Source of the DNA: Thermus igniterrae ATCC 700962
GTDB taxonomy: Bacteria > Deinococcota > Deinococci > Deinococcales > Thermaceae
Assembly: GCF_000376265.1 (NCBI RefSeq)
Contig: NZ_AQWU01000059.1
Location: 1 to 60,761 of the forward strand
Length of the DNA: 60,761 nt
Reading direction: 5' to 3'
The notes under the pieces are model-generated. The model saw only the letters and a program-made list of their open reading frames with translations, was not told where the DNA came from and searched no databases. This document shows, in pieces, positions 1 to 9,289 of this stretch (the first letter of the stretch is position 1; every line of letters starts with the position of its first letter). Position numbers and translations under genes: made by a program.

Positions 1-266
1 CGTGTCCAGGCGGGTGGAGGTACCGGAGGGGGTAGGTTTGGTCTTTTTGCCCCCCTACTCTCCTGAGCTACAGCCTGTGGAGCGGGTATGGCCCTTGGTG
101 GACGGGGTGGTAGCGAATGGGCGGGTGGATTCGGAGGAGGAGCTTTGGGAGAGGGTGGAGGCCCGCTGTGCTTACTTGCAGACCCAGCCGGAGCTTATTC
201 GGAGCCACACTCTTTTTCACTGGTGGCCGGGGGGATGCTGAGGGAATGGATCGGGAGGATTTCATA
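1..266 (+). mobile_element. IS630-family insertion sequence, right part
   Basis: The transposase fragment ends at 241 and coding similarity to a phosphoribosyltransferase resumes at about 263. The IS right end therefore lies in roughly 242-266. IS630 elements target TA, and a TA occurs at 265-266, which I take as a tentative junction. The left end is outside the window, so the terminal repeat cannot be checked. Confidence 0.45.
2..241 (+). CDS. IS630-type transposase, C-terminal fragment
   Basis: This is the last 79 codons of a transposase whose 5' part lies before the window. The peptide carries the FLPPYSPELQPVERVW segment, which in the IS630/Tc1 DDE superfamily surrounds the third catalytic acidic residue. 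Here the E of PVERVW is in the expected place, followed by an Asn/Arg-rich helix region and an HTLFHWW C terminus. The GTG at position 2 is just the first in-frame start-like codon, not a true start. The stop is followed in the same frame by the remnant of a phosphoribosyltransferase, which suggests that this element inserted into that gene. Family assignment is from motifs only. Confidence 0.8.
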   Translation: MSRRVEVPEGVGLVFLPPYSPELQPVERVWPLVDGVVANGRVDSEEELWERVEARCAYLQTQPELIRSHTLFHWWPGGC

Positions 267-613
267 TCATCCCCACCGCCCTCCTGGCCCAGGCCCTCTC
301 CCTGCGGGAAATCCTCACCGCAGCGGTGATGTTCTACGAGGGGGAGGAGACCCTGCCTGAGCCGGTGTTCTTGCAGTTCCCCCCAGACCCCCTCCTCTTT
401 GGCAAGCGGGTCTTGGTGGTGGACGATGTCTGGGACTCGGGCCGCACCGCCTTTGCCGTCAAGGCCCGGGTGCGCCAGGCAGGGGGAGTGCCCCTGGTGG
501 CCACCCTCCACTTCAAACCCAGCAGGAACCAGGTGCCTGACCGCCCCGACTTCTACGGCGAGGCCGCCGAGGCCTGGGTGGTCTACCCCTGGGCCCCGGA
601 GGCGTGGGCCTAG
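242..613 (+). pseudogene. Phosphoribosyltransferase, 5'-truncated by IS insertion
   Basis: From about 263 the frame reads IIPTALLAQALSLREIL, then a body ending at 613. It contains the PRPP-binding signature RVLVVDDVWDSGRT, with two acidic residues and a Gly-Arg-Thr loop, typical of type I phosphoribosyltransferases such as the xanthine/guanine family. An intact member would have about 60 more N-terminal residues, including the strand that leads into GGxIPA. Here that part is replaced by IS630 sequence. ATG codons at 326 or 329 could start a 95-aa product, but it would lack the N-terminal half of the fold. The original substrate, probably a purine base, cannot be settled. Confidence 0.7.
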
Positions 614-627
614 GCCCACGCCTCCGG
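596..627. terminator. 32-bp perfect palindrome between convergent genes
   Basis: A gap-free 32-bp palindrome runs from CCGGAGGCGTGGGCC to its exact complement. It is centred on the TAG stop of the truncated phosphoribosyltransferase (611-613), 9 bp beyond the mdh stop on the other strand. It has no T-run. It could fold into a strong hairpin in both transcripts and may act as a bidirectional terminator or mRNA 3' end protector. Confidence 0.5.
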
Positions 628-636
628 CCGGTGCCC

Positions 637-1620
637 TCAGATGAGACCCAGGGCCTTCACCTGCTCCATCTCCTCCAGGAGTTCCCGGGCGGTGATCTCC
701 ATGCGTTCCCGGGCGAAGGGGTTGATCTCCAGACCCTGGACGATCTGGTACTCCCCGTCCCTGGCGGTCACGGGGAAGGAGTAGACGATGCCCTCAGGGA
801 CCCCGTAGGAGCCATCGGAGGGGATGGCCATGGAGACCCAGTCCCCCTCGGGGGTGCCGAGGGCCCAGTCCCGGATGTGCTCAATGGCGGCGTTGGCGGC
901 GCTGGCGGCGCTGCTGGCCCCCCGGGCCTGGATGATGGCGGCTCCCCGCTGGGCCACGGTGGGGATGAAGGTCTTCTCGTACCACTCCATGTCCACCCAC
1001 TCCAAAGCGGGCTTTCCCGCCACCTCCGCGTGGAAGAGGTCGGGGAACATGGTGGAGGAGTGGTTCCCCCACACCGTCATCCGGCGGATCTGGTCCACGG
1101 GGACCCCGGTCTTTCTGGCCAGCTGGGCCTTGGCCCGGTTGTGGTCCAACCGGGTCATGGCGGTGAAGTTCTTGGGGTCCAGGCCGGGGGCGTTCTTGTA
1201 GGCGATGAGGGCGTTGGTGTTGGCGGGGTTGCCCACCACCAGCACCTTCACGCTCCGCTTGGCCACCTCAGAGAGGGCCCGGCCCTGCTCGGTGAAGATG
1301 CGGCCATTCATCTCCAGGAGGTCGCGGCGCTCCATGCCCGCCTTCCTGGGGGCCGCCCCCACCAGGAGGGCGTAGTCCGCGTCCTTGAAGGCCACCCTGG
1401 GGTCATCGCTGGCCTCAATCCCCGCCAGGAGGGGGAAGGCGCAGTCCTCCAGTTCCATGATGACCCCCTCCAGGGCTCTCAGGGCCTGGGGAATCTCCAG
1501 GAGCTGGAGGATGACGGGCTGGTCCTTGCCCAGCATCTCCCCCGCGGCGATGCGGAAGAGGAGGCTGTAGCCGATCTGCCCTGCGGCGCCGGTGACCGCC
1601 ACACGAACGGGGTTTTTCAT
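637..1620 (-). CDS. mdh: Malate dehydrogenase
   Basis: A 327-aa NAD-dependent malate dehydrogenase that interconverts malate and oxaloacetate in the TCA cycle, cytosolic. The N terminus has the Rossmann motif [15 protein letters not shown]. The substrate/catalytic segments [37 protein letters not shown] (catalytic Asp and Arg) and [12 protein letters not shown] (catalytic His) are all present. Length matches the dimeric Thermus/cytosolic-type enzyme. The ATG is preceded by GGGAGG at a suitable distance. The gene follows dnaG in the same direction with a 41-bp gap; a TAGAAT box at the end of dnaG may give it its own promoter. Confidence 0.97.
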   Translation of the reverse strand: MKNPVRVAVTGAAGQIGYSLLFRIAAGEMLGKDQPVILQLLEIPQALRALEGVIMELEDCAFPLLAGIEASDDPRVAFKDADYALLVGAAPRKAGMERRDLLEMNGRIFTEQGRALSEVAKRSVKVLVVGNPANTNALIAYKNAPGLDPKNFTAMTRLDHNRAKAQLARKTGVPVDQIRRMTVWGNHSSTMFPDLFHAEVAGKPALEWVDMEWYEKTFIPTVAQRGAAIIQARGASSAASAANAAIEHIRDWALGTPEGDWVSMAIPSDGSYGVPEGIVYSFPVTARDGEYQIVQGLEINPFARERMEITARELLEEMEQVKALGLI

Positions 1621-1661
1621 GGCTTACCTCCCTCGGGCTTGCGCCCAGGGGCATTCTACCC

Positions 1662-3398
1662 CTAGAGGCGGCGATAGATGCGCCGTTCCGCTTCTATGGC
1701 CTGGTCCAGCTCCTGGATTTCCTTGAGGAGCTCCAGGCTTGGGGTGCGGCTCAGGGCCTCCTTCAGCTTGGCCCGGCGCTCCAGGTAGTAGGCCTCCCGC
1801 AGGCGGGCCAGGGTCTTCTCCACCACCTCGGGGAAGCGGGACTCCTCCACCGAGGGGGCCATCATCAGCCGTTCCAGGAAGATCCCCCCCGCTTCCTTGC
1901 GGCTCAACACCTGGCGCAGGTGGTCCCGCCTGGGGCCCACCCTGCGGGCCAGGTCCAGAAACTCTGCCAGCAGGGAGCCCTCGGGGGGCCAGGTGTGGTC
2001 GGCCACGTGGTGCACCCACTCCAGGAAGCGCTCTTCGGGCAGGGAGAGGAGGAGGGCCACCACGTCCAGCTCCAGGAGGAGGGTGCGGTTTTTGGGCTCG
2101 GCCTTAGGGGGTGGGGGCGGGGGCGGCTTGCCCCGCCTGCGGCTCAGGAGGTACTCCTCCAGCTGGCGGGGGCTCAGGCCCAGGCGCTCCACCACCAGGG
2201 CCTTGAGCCGGTCGGCCACGGGGTCAAAGGGTTCGGGGGAGAGCATCCTGGGGGTGAGGGCCTCCAGCACCTTGCGCTTGTGCTCGGGCCGGGAGAGGTC
2301 CAGGCCCTTGCTGGCCTCCTGGAAGCGGAACTCCACCTCGGGGAGGGCCTCGAGGAGGGCCTCCTGGAAGAGGGCCGGCCCCTCGGGGTGCAGGAGGAGC
2401 TCCCCGGGGTCCTTGGCGGGCAGGCGCACCGCGTGGAAGAGGAACTGGCGGGCCATCTCCAGGTCCAGGCTCTGCAGGGTGGCCCGCTGCCCCGCCTCGT
2501 CCGCGTCAAAGGCCAGGTAGACCTCCCGCACCTCCTGGCTTTTGAGGAGGCGGGCCTGCTCCTCGGAAAGCCCCGAGCCCAGCACGGCCACCGCCTCCCC
2601 GAAGCCCATCTGGTGCAGGGCGATGGCGTCAAAAAGCCCTTCCACCACGATGGCCCGCCCCGTCTCCCGCAGGCGGGCTTTGGCCTCGGGGTAGGCGAAG
2701 AGCACCTCCCGCTTGCGGAAGAGGGGGGTTTCCGGAGAGTTCAGGTACTTGGGGGTCTCGTCCCCCAGGGCCCGCCCGGTGAAGGCCACGATCCGCCCCA
2801 GGTGGTCCTTGATGGGGAAGGTGATGCGGTGGCGGAAGCGGTCGTAAAAGCGCCCTTCCTTTTCCGCCAGCACCCCGGCCTTCAGGCCCTCCTCGGGGGA
2901 GACCCCATGCTGGGTGAGGAAGGCCACGAGCCCCTCCCCCCTGGCCGGGGCATAGCCCAGGCCGAAGCGGGCCACGCTGGCCTCGCTCAGGCCCCGGGCC
3001 CTCAGGTAGGCCTGGGCCTCGAGGCTGGCCCTCAGGCCCTCCTGGAAGTAGGTCTGGGCCAGTTGCAGGACGTCCAGAAGTTCCCGGCGCCTTTGGAACC
3101 CCCCCCGCTTGGGGAGCTCTACCCCCGCTTCCTCCGCCAGCCGCTCCAGGGCGCCGGCGAAGTCCAGGCCCTCCATCCGCTCCACGAAGGCGAAGAGGTC
3201 CCCCCCCGCCTTGCACCCGAAGCAGTGGAAAAGCCCCTTTTCCTCGTCCACGTAAAAGGAGGGCGTCTTCTCCTGGTGGAAGGGGCAGAGGCCCTTCCAG
3301 CGCCCCCGGCCGGCGGGCTTGAGGACCACGTGGCGGGAGACCACCTCCTTGAGGGAGAGGCGGCGCTTGATGGCCTCTACTGCTTGTGCTGCGTCCAT
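1662..3398 (-). CDS. dnaG: DNA primase
   Basis: A 578-aa DnaG primase that lays RNA primers at the replication fork. Residues 1-100 form the CHC2 zinc domain, with C38, H41, C59 and C62 visible in [14 protein letters not shown] and [11 protein letters not shown]. The core has the TOPRIM signature [15 protein letters not shown], with the DADEAGQRA acidic motif about 55 residues later. The C-terminal 150 residues are the variable helicase-binding region and contain a proline-rich linker. It overlaps the 3' end of the upstream cyclase gene by 22 bp, so it is probably cotranscribed. Housekeeping rpoD-dnaG linkage is not seen here. Confidence 0.96.
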   Translation of the reverse strand: MDAAQAVEAIKRRLSLKEVVSRHVVLKPAGRGRWKGLCPFHQEKTPSFYVDEEKGLFHCFGCKAGGDLFAFVERMEGLDFAGALERLAEEAGVELPKRGGFQRRRELLDVLQLAQTYFQEGLRASLEAQAYLRARGLSEASVARFGLGYAPARGEGLVAFLTQHGVSPEEGLKAGVLAEKEGRFYDRFRHRITFPIKDHLGRIVAFTGRALGDETPKYLNSPETPLFRKREVLFAYPEAKARLRETGRAIVVEGLFDAIALHQMGFGEAVAVLGSGLSEEQARLLKSQEVREVYLAFDADEAGQRATLQSLDLEMARQFLFHAVRLPAKDPGELLLHPEGPALFQEALLEALPEVEFRFQEASKGLDLSRPEHKRKVLEALTPRMLSPEPFDPVADRLKALVVERLGLSPRQLEEYLLSRRRGKPPPPPPPKAEPKNRTLLLELDVVALLLSLPEERFLEWVHHVADHTWPPEGSLLAEFLDLARRVGPRRDHLRQVLSRKEAGGIFLERLMMAPSVEESRFPEVVEKTLARLREAYYLERRAKLKEALSRTPSLELLKEIQELDQAIEAERRIYRRL

Positions 3399-5974
3399 CC
3401 TACCCCCCGCCTACGCCAGAGTTCCCGGACCCACCTTCCCAGGATACCGTATCCCGAGAGGGACTCCTCCGGTTCCTTTCCGGCCAGGACGCCCTGCCAG
3501 ACCCGGGTGAGGGGCACCGAGGGGGTGAAGCCCAGGAGGTGGTCCACCCTTTCCCCCTGCTCCAAGAGGAGCTGGGCCCTTAGGAGCCTGGCCACCTCCA
3601 GGTGCACGGCGAAGCCCGTGCGGTGGGTCTGGTAGAGGAGGTGCTGGGAGAGGCTCTGGGCCTTCTTTGGGGCGCGGGGCCAGAGGTAGAGGGCCAGGGA
3701 GGTGAGGGCCAGGTGGTGGACGTAGGGGTTGGGGAGGCGGCGGGTCTGGCGGAGGACCTCCTTGAGGAAGGGGAGGGGGTCCAGGCCCCGTTGCCAGCGG
3801 TGGTGGGCCAAGGCCAGCACGGCCAGGCTCCGCCCGTCCGGGTGGGTCCTGGCCATCTGGAAGAGGTCCTCGCGGAAGCGCCCCCTTAGCGTCCAGGCCC
3901 CCAGGAGGGCGGCGGCCAGCCAGGGATGGGGAGCCTCCCGGTGGGCGGTTTCCCCCTCCCCCAGGGCCTGGGCCAGGCGGCCGGTCTCCAGGAGGAGGCG
4001 GAGGCGGGCCGCCTGAAAGCGGGCCCGGGCCTCCGGGTCCTCCCCCCCGCTTCCCGAAAGCAGGGCCTCGGCCTCGAGGTAGTGCCCCAGGTCCATGAGG
4101 AGGCCCGCGCGCAGGCTCCGCCAGTGCACCCGAAGGGGTTCGGGGACCCCGGGGTGGGGCTCGGGGAGGAGCTCCAGGGCCAGCCGGGGCTGGAAGCGCC
4201 GCCAGAGGGCCCCGGCCAGGAGGAGGCGGGCCTGGGCCTCCTCCAGGGGGTAGGGCCTCAGGCCGGGGAGGAGGGGGAGGAGGTCCAGGGGGGCCTGGGC
4301 CTCCCGGAGGGCCCGGAGCACGGGGTCCTGGGACCGGGGCCCCCCCTCGGCCTCCAGTCCCCAGCCCAAGGAGGCCCGGGCGTCCTGGAGCTCCCGGGCC
4401 AGGGCCTTCCGCCAGCCCTGGGGGGCGGCCTCCAGGGCCTCCTGGTAGAGGGGGATGGCCTCCTCGGGGTGGCCCTGCCTCCAGGCCTCCTGGGCCAGAA
4501 TCCTCAGGGTCTGGGCGGCCTCCTGGGCCCTACCCGCCTGCCGCAGGTGCCGGGCCATGGGGAGGTACTGCCCTCTTGCCCGGTGGAACCGGGCCGCCTC
4601 CTGGTGCCAGGCCTGGGCCAGCTCCTCGGGGACCAGGGCCCGGGCGGCCTGGGCCACCTCGGGCAGGGGGTTTTCCCCCTCCACCAGCCCCTCCGCCTCC
4701 AGCCTTTCCCAGGAGAAGGTGCCCACCAGGGCCTTCAGGAGCTCTAAGGGGGCTTCTCCTAAGACCCCTAAGGCCAAGAGGGCCTGCCGCTCGGCCAGGG
4801 GCAGGGCGTCCAGGGCGGGTTGCAGGGCCAGAAGGGGCGGGGCCTTGAGCCCCCTTAGTTCCAGGAGGGGGCCGAAGAGGGGCCGGCGGCTTTCCGCCAG
4901 GACCAGGAGGTGCGGGAAGGGTTGGGCCAGGGCCTTGCGCAGCGTGGGGTCGGGGGCGTGCAGGTCCTTGAGGACCAGGAGGACGGGCTGGGGGAGGGCG
5001 CTGAGCACCTGGCGCCAGGCCTCGAGGATGGCCTCGTTAAGCCTCTCCCGCTCCCAAGGGGGACGGGGCTCCAGGCCCAGGCTGTAGCGCCAGGCCAGGG
5101 CCAGGGGGTCGGGGAGCTCCGCTTGGGCCAGCAGGGCTTCTGGCTGGCCGAAAGCCCGGACCACCGCCTGCTGGAGGGTGGTGCGCAGGGGGGTTTCCGG
5201 CCCCATGCGCTCCAGCACCACCACGGGCTTGGGGGCCCTTTCCAGAAATTCCTCCAAAAGCAGACTCTTTCCGCTTCCCGGAGGGCCCACCAGGTTGAAC
5301 CGGGCCGGGGGGGCCTGGAAGGCCTGTTCCAGGCGCTCCAGGAGGGCCTTACCCTCCGCGCCCAGGTCCACCGCCACCCTCTCCAGGCGGTAGACCTCCA
5401 CCGTCCCCAGCCCCTTGGCCTCCTTGGGCCCCAGGGGCGTCCCCCGGACCCCGGGGGCCAGGCCCAGGGTCGCGGCCTCGGTGAGGACCTCCCCCGGCTG
5501 GGCCAGTCTGGAAAGCCGTTCCGCCAACACCACGGGGGTGCCCACGGCCGTGGGTTCCCCTGCCTGGCCGCTTCCCAGGGGGGCCCAGAGCACCTCCCCG
5601 CTGGCCACCCCGGCGCGGGCGGGTAGGGGGGAGGTGCGCACCATCTCCCAGGCGGCCTCCAGGGCCCGCCAGGGCTCCTTGCCCCGGGCCCGGGGAGCCC
5701 CGAAGAGGACCAGGATCCCGTCCCCCAGGAAGCGGTGGACGAAGCCCCCTTTGGCCCGGGCCACCCGGGCAGCCCCCTCCAGGGCCTCCTGCAGGCCCTG
5801 GTAAGCGGCCCTGAGCCCTGCCTGGAAGCGCCGGCTGGAGTCCACCAGGTCGTAGAAGACCACGCTCACAAAGCGCCGCTCCGTGGCCAAAAGCGCCCCC
5901 AGGGCCCGGCCGCAGGCCATGCAGAACCGGGCCTCCGGGGGGTTTTTGGCTCCGCACTCGCAGCGCACCCTCAC
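3377..5974 (-). CDS. Class III nucleotide cyclase-ATPase-TPR protein
   Basis: An 865-aa multidomain protein. Residues 1-25 form a small zinc ribbon (C5, C7, C18, C21). Residues 33-200 are a class III adenylate/guanylate cyclase domain with metal-binding Asp in [10 protein letters not shown] (D42) and in [13 protein letters not shown] (D84). It continues with an AAA/STAND-type ATPase with P-loop [15 protein letters not shown] and a long helical, TPR-like C-terminal half rich in Ala/Leu. This order is typical of signalling cyclases that sense through the ATPase/TPR part. The classic substrate-selecting Lys is not evident, so product (cAMP, cGMP) and activity are uncertain. GTG start in a GTGA overlap with the upstream small gene. 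It precedes dnaG. Confidence 0.85.
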   Translation of the reverse strand: MRVRCECGAKNPPEARFCMACGRALGALLATERRFVSVVFYDLVDSSRRFQAGLRAAYQGLQEALEGAARVARAKGGFVHRFLGDGILVLFGAPRARGKEPWRALEAAWEMVRTSPLPARAGVASGEVLWAPLGSGQAGEPTAVGTPVVLAERLSRLAQPGEVLTEAATLGLAPGVRGTPLGPKEAKGLGTVEVYRLERVAVDLGAEGKALLERLEQAFQAPPARFNLVGPPGSGKSLLLEEFLERAPKPVVVLERMGPETPLRTTLQQAVVRAFGQPEALLAQAELPDPLALAWRYSLGLEPRPPWERERLNEAILEAWRQVLSALPQPVLLVLKDLHAPDPTLRKALAQPFPHLLVLAESRRPLFGPLLELRGLKAPPLLALQPALDALPLAERQALLALGVLGEAPLELLKALVGTFSWERLEAEGLVEGENPLPEVAQAARALVPEELAQAWHQEAARFHRARGQYLPMARHLRQAGRAQEAAQTLRILAQEAWRQGHPEEAIPLYQEALEAAPQGWRKALARELQDARASLGWGLEAEGGPRSQDPVLRALREAQAPLDLLPLLPGLRPYPLEEAQARLLLAGALWRRFQPRLALELLPEPHPGVPEPLRVHWRSLRAGLLMDLGHYLEAEALLSGSGGEDPEARARFQAARLRLLLETGRLAQALGEGETAHREAPHPWLAAALLGAWTLRGRFREDLFQMARTHPDGRSLAVLALAHHRWQRGLDPLPFLKEVLRQTRRLPNPYVHHLALTSLALYLWPRAPKKAQSLSQHLLYQTHRTGFAVHLEVARLLRAQLLLEQGERVDHLLGFTPSVPLTRVWQGVLAGKEPEESLSGYGILGRWVRELWRRRGVGWTQHKQ

Positions 5975-6378
5975 TCCCTAAAGAGCATCAGGGGAGGCCA
6001 GAGGAGGACTTGGGCCCTGTCCGGCAGGGGATCCTCCGCGTAGACCACCACCGGCAGGGGGCCCTCCAGGAGGTAAAACCCTTCCCCCAAGGGGGTGGCC
6101 CGCCCCCCCAGGCGGTAGCTGGCCCCCTCCCGCTCCAGGAAGGGCTCGCCTTCCCAAGGCCAGGCTTCCCGCACCACCCCGTGGAGGAGGACCCGCACCC
6201 GTCCCGTGGGGGCAGGGGGGGCCCCGCGGTCAAAGGCCCACACCACCTGCCCCGCCGCCAGCACCTCCAAGAGGGGGCTTCCCCAAGGTTCGGGGAGGAG
6301 GTGGGCCTCCAGGGCGTGGGCCTGGAAGCGGGCGAAGAAACTCTCCGGACTTTCCTCCAAGACCGGGCCCCGGCGCAT
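5971..6378 (-). CDS. Conserved hypothetical protein, 135 aa
   Basis: I do not recognise this family. The product is a soluble 135-aa protein, acidic, with an Ala/Leu-rich amphipathic N terminus (residues 1-45) and a beta-rich C-terminal half containing several Gly/Pro turns. There is no signal peptide, membrane segment or Cys. It lies between a DUF1998 helicase (9-bp gap) and the cyclase-ATPase-TPR gene (4-bp GTGA overlap), so it is almost certainly translated from the same mRNA. A role with either neighbour is only a guess. Confidence 0.75.
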   Translation of the reverse strand: MRRGPVLEESPESFFARFQAHALEAHLLPEPWGSPLLEVLAAGQVVWAFDRGAPPAPTGRVRVLLHGVVREAWPWEGEPFLEREGASYRLGGRATPLGEGFYLLEGPLPVVVYAEDPLPDRAQVLLWPPLMLFRE

Positions 6379-6387
6379 GAGAAGAGT

Positions 6388-8589
6388 CTAATGCACCGTG
6401 CGCCGGGGCAGGGAGAGGGCCAGGGCCGCCGCCAGGTGCAGGGCGGCCTCCTTGTCCAGGTACTGGTTGCCGTTGCCGCACTTGGGGCTCAGGACGCACC
6501 GCGGACACCCCTCGAGGCAGGGGCAGGCCTTGAGGAGGTCCAGGGTGGCCCTCAGCCACTCGGGAAAGCGGCGGGCGGCGGCCCGGGCGTAGCCCACGCC
6601 CCCGGGGTAGCCGTCGTAGACGAAGACCGTGGGGCCGCTCCCCGAGGGCAGGGGCCGGGGGTAGAAGGGATAGGAGAGGCCGCCGATGTCCTGCCGCTCC
6701 GCCAGGACGAAGAGGGGAAGGAGGCCGATCATGGCGTGCTCCAGGGCGTGGATGCCCCCGGGGATGCGGTGGGGAGGCACCACCTCCTTTGGGTGGAACC
6801 AGAGGGCCTCCGTGGGGAAGGTGATCTCGGGCAATTCCAGGGGGACTTCCTCCAGGACGCTGCCCGTGAAGAAGCGCTTCTTCACGTAGGCCACCACCCT
6901 CTCCCGGAGCACCACCTTCCCCACCCAGACCCCGTGGCCCAGGGGCTCGCCGGAGAGCACCTCCAGGTCCGTCTCCACCCGGGGCTCGGTGTAGTGGTCC
7001 TCGAGGGCCGGCAAGAGCCAGATCTCCCGCCGCACCGGGTCTATGTTCCGCACCAGAAAGCTTTCCCCCCCGTGGAGGTAAACCGCCCCGGGGTGGGCCT
7101 CCCAGTAGGCCTGGCGCTCGTCCAGGTGGCCCAGGAACTCCCCCTCTGGCCCCCGCAGGGTGAAGGTGGCTCCAAGCCCCCGCAGGCTCAGGTCCCGGTG
7201 GGGGTGGCGCTTGGGGGTGTACCACCGCCCCTCCCTTTCCCTGAGCTCCCCAAATCCCTCCGGGCAGAGCACCTCCTCCCGGGCCAGGGGCTTCTCCCAG
7301 GCGGCGGCGTGCAGGTGCAGGGGGCAGAGGACGGGGTTTTTGGGGTCGGCCACCGCCGCCTCCGGGGGGCTTTGCAGGAGGAGCTCGGGGCGGTGGAGGA
7401 AGTACTCGTCCAGGGGGTCTTCCCGGGGGATGAAGGCCACCAACGCCCGGCGCTCCCCCCGGCCTGCCCGCCCTGCCCGTTGCCAGAAGGCGGCCATGGA
7501 GCCGGGGTAGCCCACCAGGGCCACCGCGTCCAGCTCCCCGATGTCCACCCCCAGCTCCAGGGCGCTGGTGGAGACCAGGACCCGCACCTCCCCCCCTTTG
7601 AGGGCTTCCTCCAGCCGGCGCCTTTCCCGGGCGGTATATCCCGCCCGGTAGGGGCGCACCGCGGGGTGGGCGGCGTAGCGGGCCACCAGCTCGGCGCTCC
7701 TGCGGGCGTTGGTGAAGACCAGGCCCCTAAGCCCCCCCTCGGCCAGGGCCCGGGCCAGGTAGGCGGCCTCCAGGAGGGGGCTACGCCGCCTTTCCCCCGT
7801 GCGGTCCAGGGGCTTGGGCAGGAGGACCAGAAGCTCGCGCTCGGAGCGGGCCACCTCCTCCTTGAGCTCCACGAAGGGAAGGCCGGTGAGGGTCTCCGCG
7901 TGGTGCTGGGCGTTGCCGATGGTGGCGCTGGCGGCGATCACCTGGGGGTTGGCCCCGTAGTGGCGGGCCAGGCGCAGGAGGCGGAAGAGCACCAGGGCCA
8001 CGTGGGTGCCGAACACCCCCCGGTAGGCGTGGAGTTCGTCCAGGACCAGGTAGCGCAGCCGGGACAGGAAGGGGGCCCAGTCCCCATGCCGGGGCAGGAG
8101 GCCGAAGTGGAGCATGTCGGGGTTGCTGAGGAGGACCAGCCCCTCCTCCCGGGCCCGGCGGCGCCCCTCCCCGTGGGTGTCCCCGTCGTAGGGATAGACT
8201 CCCTTCACCCCCAGGGCCTGGGCCATGGCCCTAAGCCGCCGGAGCTGGTCGTGGGCCAGGGCCTTGGTGGGGAAGAGGAGGAGGCTGGTCTCGCCCTTTA
8301 GGGCCGCCTGGAGCACGGGTACCTGGAAGACCAGGCTCTTGCCCGCGGCGGTGGAGTAGGCCATGACCACGTTTTCCCCCGCCTCCACCCTCTTGAGGGC
8401 CGCCACCTGGTGGGCGAAGGGCTCCAGGCCCAGGGCCTGGAGCACCCCGGCGAAGGCCCCCTGGTAGGGGAGGGTCCGCGGGGGCTTTTTGGGGAGAGTT
8501 TTGGCGAAGACGATGCGGCCGCGGAACTCGGGGTCGGCCTCTAGCCAATCCCGATAGCTGGCAAACCCCCTCAGGGCCTCGGGCAGCAC
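6388..8589 (-). CDS. DEAD/DEAH-box helicase with DUF1998 (MrfA-like)
   Basis: A protein of about 733 aa. The first RecA lobe has AYSTAAGKSLVFQVP (Walker A), FPTKALAHDQ (motif Ia), VLDELHAYRG (DEAH-type box) and SATIGN (motif III). The second lobe has LVSTSALELGVDIG and QRAGRAGRG (motif VI). The C-terminal DUF1998 region ends in a four-Cys cluster, CPCLEGCPRCVLSPKC, as in MrfA DNA-repair helicases. An MrfB exonuclease partner is not adjacent. I chose GTG 8589 because coding sense above it overlaps the acetyltransferase gene. A CATAAT box 7 nt before this GTG is compatible with a leaderless internal start. The longer frame upstream is antisense noise. Confidence 0.9.
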   Translation of the reverse strand: MLPEALRGFASYRDWLEADPEFRGRIVFAKTLPKKPPRTLPYQGAFAGVLQALGLEPFAHQVAALKRVEAGENVVMAYSTAAGKSLVFQVPVLQAALKGETSLLLFPTKALAHDQLRRLRAMAQALGVKGVYPYDGDTHGEGRRRAREEGLVLLSNPDMLHFGLLPRHGDWAPFLSRLRYLVLDELHAYRGVFGTHVALVLFRLLRLARHYGANPQVIAASATIGNAQHHAETLTGLPFVELKEEVARSERELLVLLPKPLDRTGERRRSPLLEAAYLARALAEGGLRGLVFTNARRSAELVARYAAHPAVRPYRAGYTARERRRLEEALKGGEVRVLVSTSALELGVDIGELDAVALVGYPGSMAAFWQRAGRAGRGERRALVAFIPREDPLDEYFLHRPELLLQSPPEAAVADPKNPVLCPLHLHAAAWEKPLAREEVLCPEGFGELREREGRWYTPKRHPHRDLSLRGLGATFTLRGPEGEFLGHLDERQAYWEAHPGAVYLHGGESFLVRNIDPVRREIWLLPALEDHYTEPRVETDLEVLSGEPLGHGVWVGKVVLRERVVAYVKKRFFTGSVLEEVPLELPEITFPTEALWFHPKEVVPPHRIPGGIHALEHAMIGLLPLFVLAERQDIGGLSYPFYPRPLPSGSGPTVFVYDGYPGGVGYARAAARRFPEWLRATLDLLKACPCLEGCPRCVLSPKCGNGNQYLDKEAALHLAAALALSLPRRTVH

Positions 8590-8612
8590 CCCCTTATTAT
8601 GGCCCCTATGGC

Positions 8613-9233
8613 CTAGAGCTCCCGTACCCAGACCTCGTGGATCACCGGGTGGCCCAGGTAGGGGGCCCAGAAGGGGCTGGCCTTCTTGGCGTAAAGCCGG
8701 AAGCCCAGGCTCCGGTAGAGCCGGCGGGCGGCCTGGTTGACCCGGGTGGTGGAAAGCTGTACCCCTTTCACCCCTTGGGCCCTGAGGCAGTCCAGGAATG
8801 CGGTGAGCAGGGCTTTCCCCAGGCCCTGCCCCTGGGCCTCGAGGCGCACGGCAATGTGGAGGTGGGCGGGATAGAGGCCTTTGGGGGCCTTGGGCCCGGG
8901 GTAGAGGAGGAGGCGGAGGAGGTAGTGGAGGTGGGGAAGCCGGGGGCCATAGTGCCCCAGGAGGAGGTTGAGGAGGAGCCGGGGCAGGCGGGGCAGCAGA
9001 TCTAGGGCCAAGGCCCAGTCCGAGCAGGCCCCCAGGACATAGCCCAGCACCTCCCCCTCCTCGGCCACCAGGCTGCAACAGCCCCGGCGCAGGTAGGGAG
9101 CCACGAAGAGTTCGCCCCAGAGCTCCTGGCTGGGGAAGGCGTGGCCTCCCTCCCGCCCCAGGAGGAGGGTCTGGTGGGAAAGGCGGGCGATGGCCGGGAG
9201 GTCTGTTTCCCGGGCGGGGCGCAGATGGGCCAC
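8613..9233 (-). CDS. GNAT-family N-acetyltransferase
   Basis: A 206-aa protein starting HLRPARETDLPAIARLS, typical of GNAT enzymes. The acetyl-CoA pyrophosphate loop is LEAQGQGLGKALL (Q/RxxGxG/A), followed by VNQAARRLYRSLGF (motif B), which strongly supports the family. A Leu-rich, very hydrophobic stretch (about residues 75-115) is unusual and could be an acceptor pocket or membrane-contact region. The substrate is unknown. GTG start. It is first in a minus-strand series that leads to the helicase after 23 bp, and it is divergent from the PIG-L gene. Confidence 0.85.
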   Translation of the reverse strand: MAHLRPARETDLPAIARLSHQTLLLGREGGHAFPSQELWGELFVAPYLRRGCCSLVAEEGEVLGYVLGACSDWALALDLLPRLPRLLLNLLLGHYGPRLPHLHYLLRLLLYPGPKAPKGLYPAHLHIAVRLEAQGQGLGKALLTAFLDCLRAQGVKGVQLSTTRVNQAARRLYRSLGFRLYAKKASPFWAPYLGHPVIHEVWVREL

Positions 9234-9237
9234 GAAA

Positions 9238-9243
9238 TCATTC
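9238..9243 (-). promoter_or_regulatory. -10 box of the GNAT gene, leaderless-type
   Basis: On the minus strand TAGAAT is followed by about 5-7 nt and then the GTG start. This is the spacing expected when transcription begins at the start codon. No strong -35 is seen. Confidence 0.5.
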
Positions 9244-9275
9244 TAACCTTTCCCGGAAACCGGTTCTGGCCGGGG

Positions 9276-9281
9276 TATAAA
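9276..9281 (+). promoter_or_regulatory. -10 box of the PIG-L gene, leaderless-type
   Basis: TATAAA lies 8 nt before the GTG start at 9290. The short palindrome AACCGGTT (9258-9265) sits between the two divergent promoters and could be an operator; this is only an inference. Confidence 0.5.
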
Positions 9282-9289
9282 ATGCCTCC

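Noticed and set aside
604-1665. Long open frame of 353 codons antisense to mdh
   Set aside because: The other strand is unmistakably malate dehydrogenase; the frame is a by-product of GC-rich third codon positions and has no recognisable domain.
1920-3635. 571-codon open frame antisense to dnaG
   Set aside because: Low-complexity Gly/Leu/Pro/His composition and complete overlap with primase motifs on the other strand.
6010-8301. 763-codon open frame antisense to the helicase
   Set aside because: Same shadow effect; helicase motifs on the minus strand decide.
8590-9078. N-terminal extension of the helicase frame
   Set aside because: It overlaps the GNAT acetyltransferase gene and is Pro/Gly-rich with no similarity to the family; GTG 8589 fits better.
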